Assembly (NCBI GenBank): GCA_033557685.1
Contig: JAWQRN010000224.1
Location: 1-33,656 of the forward strand
DNA from: Sperchopsis tessellata
Lineage: Eukaryota; Arthropoda; Insecta; Coleoptera; Hydrophilidae
Length of the DNA: 33,656 bases
Direction: 5' to 3'
The position numbers and the translations under genes are program-made. Below are positions 1 to 11,600 of the stretch, one piece after another (the first letter of the stretch is position 1; each line of letters opens with the position of its first letter). The notes under the pieces are model-generated. The model did not search any database, had not been told where the DNA came from, and worked only from the letters and a program-made list of their open reading frames with translations.

Positions 1-174
1 AATTTATGGTGATATAGTTCTCTTGTAAGAATTTTATTTTTTTTCCATGAGGACTCTTGAGGTATATTGCAATCAGATATATTAACAAGTGCAAATTTAG
101 AATATGTTCATATAAAACAACACATTATTTTTTTCTACACACCATAGCTAGAGCACCATCAGTACAAACATATC

Positions 175-700
175 CTATACTACACACCCTTGCTAATTCC
201 TTTTAAGGTGGATACTACAAGTAATAAACCTTCTCCATTCCGCTATATCCTGTCATACATATGCCCTTATTTCTTTTACCACTTGTCTACATTTTAGAAT
301 CTCACAAACATTTCTTTTTCCTAGGCCTACCTTTACCACTCCCACATATACATATATTTTTTCTAACTCTTTACTCTCTCATTCTATCCAAATCGCTAGA
401 CCATTCATCCACACCCAAGAATTCTTAACCCTATCAATCCATTTCGTGTTACATACACTTTACCTAATGCAATTATCTTCCTCTGCTTTGGTTTATGTTG
501 TATCCGTGTCTCACTACAATACATTTGTGTAAGACCAAAACACTACTATATACACTTTCGTAAGTCCTTCATTCTTTGTAATCATCCAAATAGCACCAGC
601 TGCTTTTCAATCCGCATCCACCCAATTCTCAATCTCACTTGCTCAAGAATTGTACTTTTTACTCTAATAACACTATCAAACTTATAATCAACGTTTTTTC
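175..700 (-). pseudogene. decayed C-terminal end of a non-LTR retrotransposon (LINE)
   Basis: Read on the minus strand, pieces in several frames resemble the end of insect LINE reverse-transcriptase proteins. They include a segment like GLTKVYIVVFW (compare the common SVYNAVVRP block), then KVGLGKRNVCEILKC, and DIAEWRRFIT, which matches the DRAEWRR end of these proteins. Stops and frameshifts are frequent and no open frame survives. The match is weak, and there is no clear 5' end, tail or target duplication. Confidence 0.35.
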
Positions 701-3700
701 TTTTCAAACACAATTTAAATTTTTCAAATATATCACTGCTTCAAGACCGACTAGTTTTCCTATTACCAAATTTTTCATTAATGGCTCTAACAGAAATACC
801 AAATGTGTAATGTTACAAATGTTAACCGATTCATCCACATCAATTAAAAAAAAAAGAGCACTCCAATATATAGTTCATCATTGCATTATTTATGTTATGC
901 ATAATTTCATGGGTTCGTCATCTATTAGTGTGTTATTCATTTTATTTTTATAGCTACATCGTTCAGCTGTTTGGCGAAATCGTAAAACAAGTCTTAATTG
1001 AACCTTCGGCAGCCAGAAAGGTTTTTTCTTAATTATCAAAAATGCAATTGTTTATCTGAGATATATATATTTTTTTGTTTTCTGAAAGAATGTTGTTTAT
1101 TTTTACGTATACTGTACTTGTTCAGCGAGTTCCACAAGTTAAGTTCTGATGATAAAATTCTTTTTAATTTGTTTGAATATCATCTTTTAACAATTTTGAG
1201 GGCCACTACATCCATACCACTGCCTTAGAACAAAACCTATCAATGTGTGCACTTCAAACACGATATAGAAATTACAGAGTCCTGTGTTGGTAGGGGCATA
1301 AGGGCTGTCCCCTTTTAATTATAAAAGCCAGGTTTAGACAGTAGTTTATAGGTGATTAATAAAATGCATCCTTGTATTTTTAAGATAAAAAACCTTGCTA
1401 GCTTAGGCAAGATAGATAAAATTTTATATGTCTACATCTCCTTACGTTCCTTGCACTGACTGTACGTAACAGTGAATTAGCAAGGTGCATTCACAAGTCA
1501 TTAGTACATAACATTTAGATAATATATTTTAAAGCAAAAGAGTTAATAAGATTATTATTAGAGACATGTCTTTCTCTTAACAACTTTAGTTTTCACTACA
1601 GGAATAATTATTCTAAAATATCTATTATGTAAAATGTTATTTATGAAGTATTACTAAACTACGATGTAATATAATGTTTCTCTATTAGAACATTACAAAA
1701 TATTTCCATTACATTTTAATTTAGCAACAACCTCAGATCTCATTTTTAAGAAAACTGAAGATGACCAGAGAATAGTTTGACAGACTCTAGTACAAATACC
1801 TTTTCTTTTTAAATTGGTAATATTCAACACAGCATACATATTCTGGGTTATGTACAATAAATAAAATCTCTTTATAATTTTTTTGTCATAGGGATGAAAT
1901 TTGGGGACTGTTTTTAATATCAAACAATAAATTTACGTTTTCCATAATATACTTCCATAAAAAATATATAATTTGAAATAATTCAAGAGTATTTTATCAA
2001 AAAACACTAAAGATAATATTACAAAAGTCAGTTGTTAAATGGCAAACGAGAAAAAGCATTTTAAATTTGTTTATAAAACAGAAAAAAATGTGTAAAATTA
2101 ATTCTGAAGACATATGTACATTTCATATAACAATTTATAATAAATATAAATTTAGCTTCAGACTTATGGCATGGTCTTCAGAATTTACAGATTTAATTTT
2201 CTTTCCTCTAATTTAATCGTGACAATAATTAAATCGATGATAATTTCTAAGAAAACTGTCGTTCTGTTATCCCTAGATAATCTCACCAGCTGCCAAATTC
2301 TTACTCTTGTAAAATAATTTTTGAATTTTTTGACATTCTTTTCATTTTTTAATGAAAGGAATTGAAAATTTCTTTTATTGGGATTTTCATAATGATCTTT
2401 TATACCAATTTTCAACTGACTTTTGAGTTAAAAAATATATAAACAAAAAATTTTGCATCAAAAGTGGTGGAAATTTTGATCATGAAGAAAATGTTATTTT
2501 GGTTATTGTAAATACAAAAAGAAATTAACATTTCTCAAGAGCAATATTTCTTAAGAATCCAATATTAGCACGTAGAAATCATAGTCAAATAAACGTAGGT
2601 TTGTTATACAATTAGAAATACTGAAATTTTAATCCAAACATAACACTCCAAATATTAAAATCTGTTTTACTGTGTTTTAATTTTTGACAATAAAGTTAAA
2701 GGCTTTGACAAAAGAAACTGAAATGCTATTTTTAATAAGTAGAGTATGTGTAATGCGAATTATTTTGTGAGAAATATTGGACAAAATTTTCAGATTTTCA
2801 ACTACAAACAAAACCTTAATTTAAAAGAGAAAGGGATTCCACGCTAAATTAAAGTAGTCGAATTCACAACATCTTCCTGTACTAATGTAAAAAAATTTTA
2901 ATATGAAATTTAGAAAAGTTTATGTAATTTTACATATACAGGTGTTTGAAAAACATGGAGAAATAGTGACTTTAGTGAGATCCTTATTTTGTGGAACTCT
3001 TGGTCCATAAAGGGGAATTTTGAACAAACATTTATATAGAAGAAATTCAAAGAAACCAGAGAAGGAAAGATCTACTAAATTAGAAACTGTTAGTGGAAGT
3101 AGTTTTAATGCTTTTAAAAGACTACATGGGGATATGACTTTCATGTTATAAAAAATTTTACATCAAATAAACAGTAACTTACGTCATATTTTGATATTTG
3201 ATTAAATCTGACTTACGTTGGCTATGGCTCCAATTTTTTTTTAAAAAAATACAGTAAAACTCCTTAAGTTTTCTGAGCACTCTGTATAATTTTTTATGAA
3301 GTCAACTTTAAGACATGAATAGATACTACGATTAAAATATATCAGTTGACAAAGATACAATACACTGAAAATAAACCTACACTTTTAATGATGTTGTGAA
3401 AATGACCCATGTTTTTAAGATTTAAAAAAATGATACAATATTATTACAAATATTAATACTAAAAGCATAACTTGGATAATATATGGCACAAGTTGACATT
3501 TTCTTGTAATAAAAAGTTAAAAATAAATTTTGGCACATATTCTTTGGGTTCTTACTTTTAAATATTTTTTTTAGACAATCATCTTCAATAGTTAGTTGTC
3601 TTTTGTGATGCCTTTTGAATATTAAGTTTTGAATTTATAGTCAAAGATTTTAACAATACATTTTTATATTCAAAACGATCCATAGTAGAATTTATATGCT

Positions 3701-6700
3701 GTAATGAATGGTGTCTAAAAAATGTTGAGATCAATGTCAAGTTTCACGTTAAAATTCTTGGCCAAAAGTATCACTAAACCTACCCTACATATATTACACT
3801 ACATTTTCCTATCAAATAAATTACTAATACCTATAACCTTACGTGTTTTTACCCCTAAAAAAATGAAAATAACCTACAGAACATCTTTGGAACATACTAA
3901 ATTAACACGATTAAATACACAAAAATTCATATAAAAACCTCACTTTCGGTATTTTAGGCTCTTTTGAAACGTTTCAACAATAAGTCTTTGAAAACAGAAT
4001 GGTTCAAAATAACTTGTATGCGTGCCTAACTTCTCTTTAAACTTCTTTATAAATTTTTAACAACATTGTAAACAACAATATAATTTTTGTCACAGCCTAA
4101 AAATTGAAAAATATTTTAAAAAGACTTCTGCTTTCAAATTGTAAATATATCAGTATAAAAAAAATGAAAACTAAACTTCACTTGTTTACCTAAGCTAGCA
4201 GCATACAAAATTTCTAAACAATCTATTAATATTAGGAAACAATACATTTTTACAATACAAGTACGAGAGAAATGAGTGTAAGTAAAAATCTCACGTGTTT
4301 GACTAGTAGCTCATAGTTAGTTTTCCGAACCTAAAATAGGAAGATGCACAAGTTCAGTTGTAGTCAAGTATTCAATTTTTAGCCATTCCAACAATTCGAT
4401 TACACAAAATAACAATGGCAATTGTCTTTTTGGCTGATGTAACAAAATATGGCACCTTTTCACAATGTAATAGTAAGGAAAAATACAAAAAGACATCTGC
4501 ACACAACATCTAGGATTGTGAACAAATATCTTTACGTCACTTGTTTCCAATACATCTGGGAGAAATAGAAATACAAACATTTGATTTGCAATGAAATGTC
4601 AGACATAAGACTTCTTCAAAATACATATTAGTTAAGGTTACAGGTCAACAAATTTATGATAAAAAAATGTTTGCCATTTTTCACTATCATCACGTTGTAT
4701 GAAGGTAAACCATAGAGTGAATGATTGCAAATAATATTTTTTTAAATTATGGTGTACCATAAAGATGCTATGTAGGGCCATACATAATTGGGCTTATTCA
4801 ATTAAAAAAATTTAATCTTAAGCCATAAATTAAGTAGTTTTGACCTACGTTTTCCCTTTTTCGATGATTTTTAAGCATTGAAGCAACAGCAGTTATTTAT
4901 TCTTAATATTTATTAGAAATTTGAATTATAACAGATAAAAGACGGTACAATTCTTTTAGTTAAGCCATTCATATCATCTAAAATTTCTATTTCCATGTTT
5001 AAAAGAAAATAATTTACTGCAAAATTGTTACTTTGACACTAAGTGACATGATGCAAGGCGGTCCTACTTGAGAACTTTGTTATACACCTACAGCTTTTAT
5101 CAGGTCAAAAATATGAAGGAATTTAGAGTGCATCATATCTTTCGATTGGTAAATTATTTATCAATAAAAATTTGTTGTAAATTTGTAAAAATATCAAATA
5201 TTAATATTGTACGTTGATAGGTTTCAAAATCTATTACTTCATCTACAGAAGGAATTCAGCAAAAACAAAAAACATTACTATAATGTGGCATCACTTTTGT
5301 ACCAGGTATAATGGAACAAGTAGAATTATCCAAACTTCTCTTTATATTTCATAATATAATCTCCAATTAGTCCCCGGGTAGCTATCATTTCAATTAATGA
5401 ATGTTGTCATAACTTACTGAAATTCGTAACTTCACCAAATGTACCAAGTATACATGAATAATTCAGTACCTGATATTAACTAAATTTAAGATAATTCATT
5501 TCAAAATCTTATTATTTTTCACTCAGAAATGATATTTCTATGCTTTTCTTAGCTTATGCATGGTTGCACTTTAAATATGTATGCTGCTTCTGTGAGCTTT
5601 CTACAAGTATGACTTTCTTCTTTTCTATAATGGTTATGATATTCCAAAGAACTTTGTGTTCCACTATTTTCTATCTTGCAGTGTCGCCATGTTAGATTAT
5701 CTTTTTTCTTATATTATACATACAGTTTTTAGTGCTCTGGTTCCCTCTACGCAGCTTAGTTTGTTTAGGTACAGATCCGAGTGTCCTTAAAGTTTTTAAT
5801 TATCATATGTAGATTATAGAAACGAAATTAGACAGATAGTCTGCTAAAAGTAAGTTTCAAAGAACACAAGACAATGATCTAAAGCAGCGGCATGGCAAGA
5901 TCGTATATAGCAGAGCACAAGTTCGAGGAAGATCATATTGATGGTCTTCATTAGACCTAAGAGGAAAATCAGACTTGTTGAAAATTAAAAGCAGCATACA
6001 AAGCTACGGTACAACAATGAATAAACCAACCAAGCATAGAATGCATGCACCCAGTAATACGATAAGTATATCCATCTTAAATATAGTTAAATCAAGTAAT
6101 AAATCGATCCTTCATGATTGGTGCATGTCGAAACTTCTGATTAACGAACAGTGAAAGTAGATAACTAAATACAAATTATTCAGTTTTGTATCAGTCTACA
6201 ACACAAAGGGAAATTATCCGAACTTTCATGTATATCAGAATCTTATGTTAATCCAAATATAAATAAGAAGATTTCTAAAATAGCTACTTGTTACTCCAAT
6301 TTCTGTTTTATATATCTTGTTTCATTAACTTTTTTAGCCAGTATAAGACTATTATATTTTGATTATTAATCAGCTATTTATTAAATTTGAAAATAAATTA
6401 TTGGAATTAATATAATACTGATAAATACATTTTAATTTAAATTATATAACTATTCAACAAATTATTTCCTTTTATACTTCCTACTTGTGTTCCACTATTA
6501 AAAAGTTAAAATAATGTTATATATTTGAAGTAAACACCAAATGAGTTTTGGAGAATACATATATTAAATTTATTATGATGAAATGACAATTTAATATGAA
6601 CAAGATCATAGGTTCAAAAAGCTTGTAATAAAAGTTGAAAGTTTACATCTATTTGTCAAATGAAATACTTTAAATTGTTTTTAATTAAAAAAAAAAGTTT

Positions 6701-7591
6701 ACTTTCATAAGTCAACAATGGTTATTTAAATAAGAATACCAATCAGGACTCCGGTAAAATTTTATTTGAATCCTTAAAAGTTTTGTATAACGGTAAGTAA
6801 TCAACATTTAAGATTATGAATAATATATTTAAAATCTACCAAAAATTTTGGTCATGTGTGACATTTCAACAACAAATACGAACAGATTTATAATAACTAC
6901 TTGAGGTAAAAAAAAGGGATGGTAACAATAGTTTTACAACCAATTTGCGGAGTTTCCATCGTTTATGCAAGAGTAAATCTAGACGCAACAAAAAAGGCGT
7001 ATCATTAGGCAATCTGCCTATTAAAAGTAACAATCTTATATATTAAATAACAATATACAAGTTAAATATTCTTTTTCACCCTTAAAACACTAACTTGTAC
7101 ATTAATGCTAATACTAATATTCATCCGTTTGCACTATTATACTTAAATATAATTATAGTATAGTTGAAATGTAAGGTACAAATAATAGTAATAATAAAGA
7201 AATATACTTTGAAGAAGCGAAAAGTACAATGTGTGCAAAAGGATTTGTTTCCAATGACTATGGCATCGTAATATTTAAATATTGTCATTATATTAAATAA
7301 TATTGCATGTTATATGTACAAGCAAACAAGTTTATTATAATAATACTTAATAATTTACATTTTATATATTAAATATATATTCCCTTTCTTAAGTATCTTT
7401 TTTCGTAGTTTAAATAATTTAGTTTTTTTGTACAGTTTCACAGTCTTTTAAAAAGCAAAGAAAGCAGGGAAAGTGGGCCCCTGTAAATCTCTAGTTGTTG
7501 CTCGTCATTTAAGAAAATAAAAAAAAACTTAACTAAACAACACAACCAACAGCAAGAGATTTAAAGCGGCACTTTTCGGTAGATTTATTTC
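701..7591. other. AT-rich stretch without recognisable genes; includes the boule 3'UTR
   Basis: No convincing coding potential, RNA gene or transposon was recognised over these 6.9 kb. Short open frames here (for example 998-1228, 2185-2415, 4317-4580) lack homology, splice context and coding-like composition. The boule 3'UTR must start at 7591 and run leftwards, but AATAAA-type signals on the minus strand are too common to choose one; the first (7584-7589) is only a few bases past the stop. The segment around 5840-6060 is slightly more balanced in composition, but I see no frame in it. Confidence 0.5.
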
Positions 7592-8635
7592 TCACAATTT
7601 GAGACCGTCTAGTTTTTTAACAGTGTCAGCTACGTCGTTTGTGGGTAAAGGGGCATCACCAGCTCCGATTTCGCTTAGTGGAGGGGGGTTTCTACGGACA
7701 TTCCTCCTGTTACGCCGAGAAGGCGGCATAAAATGCTGGGACGAGTGCATCTGTGGGGGGGAAGCAGAGGATATTCGGTTAGGTACGGAGGATGATACTA
7801 GATTGGGTTGATAGGAAGCGTTTTGAGGTGTAAAAGTTGAAAACACTGGTGTTGTAGTTGATGTTGGACTGGTTACACTAGTTGTTAGTATCATACACGG
7901 TGGAGATGCGATATTTTCTGATGAGGCGTAGCATGATGCCTCACTTGTTGATGTGATTGTTTCCCTTTCACCGTTCATCCGATGACTAGAACTATTAAAA
8001 GTAGTCGAACAATTCCTATTATTTGTGTGATTTCTACCTCTTCCAGAAGAACCATTCTTATACCTGCCTCTGTAATGTCTGTACAAATTATAGTTGTTTG
8101 GGTAATAACCGTAATAGATATTTTGGGGCTGGAAATTCTCTATTCTTTGAATATTGGCATTCGACTCTGTAGAAGAGGTAGAATTCCTGCAACTACGTCT
8201 AGATGAGTTAGGCCATTCTTGATTCTCTGTAGCGGATGGATTTGTAGTTGGGTAATTTGTACTACCATTTTGGTTAGCAGTCTGATACCCACTCTGGTTA
8301 GAAGCTTGACACCCATTCTGGCAACCTTTAGGTAATTGACTATCAGGAAACACCAGATTATTATTATTTTGGTGAACCACTAAAGGAACCATATAATCGT
8401 GAATATTAACAGTAGCCATAGGAATTGATTCGAATGGTGCAGAACCACTGTAGTATTGGTTCGGCGTTGAAATAACGTTCATGGGGAATGGTAGACGTGG
8501 CGTCTTAAATAAGGACGAGTTAGGATCTGCGTCGGTGCTGATCTCTATGGTTTCTGAAATGATTGTTGTGTGGGATGATGGGCGAGTTGTATTGGTGGAT
8601 TTTGCTAATCCTTGAGATGCTTCATCATCATATTC
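7592..8635 (-). CDS. bol: boule last coding exon, long Asn/Ser/Thr-rich C-terminal extension
   Basis: The acceptor TTTTACGCAG|GAATAT starts the exon at 8635 in phase 0, matching the end of exon 4. It adds residues 315-661 and ends ...KKLDGLKL then TGA at 7592-7594. Features in full-protein numbering: acidic/Ser start (EYDDEASQG); an 8-residue tandem repeat QNGCQASN/QSGYQTAN/QNGS near 420-440; a Tyr-rich then Arg-Gly segment (YYPNNYNLYRHYRGRYKNG, then SSGRGR) near 492-515; a Ser/Thr/Pro tract; and a basic patch SRRNRRNVRRNPPP near 620-633. The composition suggests a disordered RNA-binding tail (inference). A 1-kb open frame in AT-rich DNA plus the in-phase acceptor supports it as coding. An alternative is that it belongs to only one isoform. 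I do not recognise a named domain. Confidence 0.75.
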   Translation of the reverse strand, partial: EYDDEASQGLAKSTNTTRPSSHTTIISETIEISTDADPNSSLFKTPRLPFPMNVISTPNQYYSGSAPFESIPMATVNIHDYMVPLVVHQNNNNLVFPDSQLPKGCQNGCQASNQSGYQTANQNGSTNYPTTNPSATENQEWPNSSRRSCRNSTSSTESNANIQRIENFQPQNIYYGYYPNNYNLYRHYRGRYKNGSSGRGRNHTNNRNCSTTFNSSSHRMNGERETITSTSEASCYASSENIASPPCMILTTSVTSPTSTTTPVFSTFTPQNASYQPNLVSSSVPNRISSASPPQMHSSQHFMPPSRRNRRNVRRNPPPLSEIGAGDAPLPTNDVADTVKKLDGLKL

Positions 8636-11600
8636 CTGCGTAAAATAATTCAACATTAGAAAAATAAAATGAGTGCCTTGCATTATAGTAAAGACAATAG
8701 TAGTTTGTAGTAAACAAAAAAAAAATCTTCAAAATTGTACATGTTCCGAGGATGACGTGTAAGAAAACATTCACTTTCTTTCGAAGATCTAGTCAATGGC
8801 TTTTTATAACAAAAAAGTTTATTAAAGGTAAGTTCTATAATATTCGAGGGAATATTTTTATGTTATCTATATACCCTTTAAAGATGTGCGATAATATCAC
8901 TTTTTTAAAATAGCAGTGACATTTAGAAACAGAAGCATTCTCGTTGCTTACACAAAGTGTACCAACAACTTCTGTCTTTTTATTAAGTGTCCCCAGCTGG
9001 GCTGGCAGAAAATACGGTAAATCTATAATCTACATGTATCACTTATTTATACATAACCTAGTGTTTAGTATCATTTTAAATTGTTAATTAACGTTAAATT
9101 TCTCACCCTACACTTGCTACTCGAATACCAAAGTAATGAGAACAGAGAGTATACTTTTTGCTAAAACCGTGCACCAAAAACGTATTATTTTCCAGCGTAG
9201 ATCTGTTATTGCCAATGAATTTAGTATATAACGACTATTTCATGAAAACTATGCCGATGTAGCGAATTACTATACAAAAAAGGTATTTGAGATTCATTTT
9301 GCGAATTATTAGACATGAGATAGAAATGAATGCAGTGGGTTCATAAGGGTTTTATTTATAAGAGCTTGCCATCAGCAAAAAAGCCCAACATACATTTTTC
9401 AGGATAACTCTGATAGCAACAGTTTCCAGAGATGCTGAAAGAATTATGGTTGCCAATGTATTTTTTTGAGGGTTTGAGAAAAAATGGAATAAGTGTAGAA
9501 AAATAATAGTTTTCAATTTTATGTATTTTTTTGTAAAAGTTGACAATTATAGGAACTGCAGTCTCCGGTCAATTAATTATTACTTTCACACAAAACTTAA
9601 AGTTTTTTCCTTGGATATTTTTTTTTGTTTTGTTTTATTTCAATAAATGTTTATCACATATGATTTTATAGTAATACCTGCCACAAAAATCTGTTAAAAT
9701 TACTGAATTATCTATTTTTTTTATGAAATAGATATTTTTTATTTTGCTCGTAATATATTAGTTGTTATACTATACTATATATAATAATAAAAACTCACTT
9801 TTGGGTTTAAATCACTAAAGTTTTCAATGCACTATTTTTTGGTACTGTACAATCAATTACCAGAAGAAATCAAGGACATCTCAAATATAAATTCTTTCAA
9901 GAAGGAACTAAAGAAGTACTTGATGAATATCCAACGGACTGAGCAATAGGGAAACTAAATTGTTTGTCGTCCTATTTCCGCTGCTATGGCCAATCACCGA
10001 TGCCAAGGACTAGGTTCCCTCACCTGTGAATTTTTCAGAAACCAGTGTTCCAACTGGAATTGGGTTCTTTAATGTACACGTGGTCTTCATTTACCTACAA
10101 TACACGGGTCCCACAATTTTACGTCCCTCCCGGAAGACGAGTACTACAAAACCTTTTTCCCTAATCACAAAAAGCCGGCCGCATCTGAGCCTCGAACCCC
10201 ACGCTTAGTAGCCTAGTACTTAGCCACTGAGCTAACGAGTCGGCTGGGAAACTAAATGGCCAATAAAGAAATCTAAAATCACTGAGAGAAAGATAAAAAA
10301 CATTATTGATGGGCTCTTCCACATAATTATTAGGCTGTAGAAGATTTGAATAAAGCAAAAACATCTTTTACCATTACCTCGAAGTTTATACTTCTTTATT
10401 GACCATTGCCATTTAAATTAAAAATGTTAGAAATTTCTTTGTACCGTTCACTAGGACATTTGATGACACAACCCTCCAGTTGGGTTTTATGGCCACCATA
10501 ATTAGCTCTGCTTTTGTTCTTAATAATTTTCTTTAATAATCTTCATATTCTTGGCGTCACCAAGGCTTTCCTTTCACATTGATTTCTCTGCTGAGCTTCT
10601 TAAAATCCTTCTGTTTTAAGTTTTTGGTTTATTCTTCTATGATACCACTTTTTTATGAAACGTCTCTTTGACTTAGGTTAGTGTTTTTAAAGAACTATTT
10701 TTGCTCTATTTTTGTATAATTACACAAATTATTTAACATTGACACTAAAAACAAAAATGTTACGGACATTAACTAGTCAAAATTCGGTAATGTTAACAGA
10801 TGTTTATGTAGGAAATACTGAAAATCGTTTCATGTGTTGGCTTTTATTTTTGCTGACGTTTCGTCCGCCGTTCCAGGGGACATATAGCTCTAAAACGTGC
10901 TAATTATAGAATTACATGTAGCTCTCACAAGTGCTAGTCAAGAAAAAAAAAAGGTGGTCGGCAACTACAACTAGCAAGTTTCGGAGCTACATGGCAATCT
11001 AAAATTAGCAATTTTAAGAGCTACACGTCTTGATAATGTCCCCTGTAACGGCGGACGAAATGTCGGTAAAAACAAAAGCCAACACACGGTTATATCCAGG
11101 AAAACCTGAAGATATTTACTGTGGCCGTGGAAGTTTACGCACTGAATTAAATCAAAAAAATGTCTCCATGGAAGAAAACTGTACTTTTATACTCCCTCAA
11201 TATTTCCCAACTATCACAGTAATCCTTTGCTGAGGGTTACATTGAAGCTATATAAAGGTTTAAACAAATAATTGAAGGTATTGTATAGAACAAAGGTTAT
11301 TAAAATGAAAGATCTTTGCTTGAGCTGTGAACTCGTACCATAGATATCATAAAAATATTGTCCTCCTGATATATTCTATAGGGATAAAAATTGTCAAATC
11401 CTGAAACTTGCTGCTTATATTTAATGTTTGTTAAGTGTAGCTGTTTTAATAAAGTTAAGAAAAAAGGAATACAACCTCGGTAATGGCTCCATTGGCCATG
11501 TCCAAGGGGTCCTGGTACACGGGGGGCCCCTCCATGGTACCGTACATTGGTACATTGTAGTACATTGTATCGGCATTGTAGGACGGCAACTGCTGGCCGT

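Noticed and set aside
639..953. 104-codon open frame on the plus strand
   Set aside because: AT-driven composition, no recognisable motif, and it overlaps the antisense of a decayed LINE tail.
4317..4580. 87-codon open frame on the minus strand, same sense as boule
   Set aside because: No homology recognised; it falls where the boule 3'UTR or intergenic DNA is expected, and no splice sites fit.
7584..7589. AATAAA on the minus strand as the boule polyadenylation signal
   Set aside because: It is only a few bases beyond the stop codon, and many equivalent signals follow; no basis to choose.
7599..8206. Plus-strand open frames opposite the boule last exon
   Set aside because: Antisense shadows of a real 1-kb exon.
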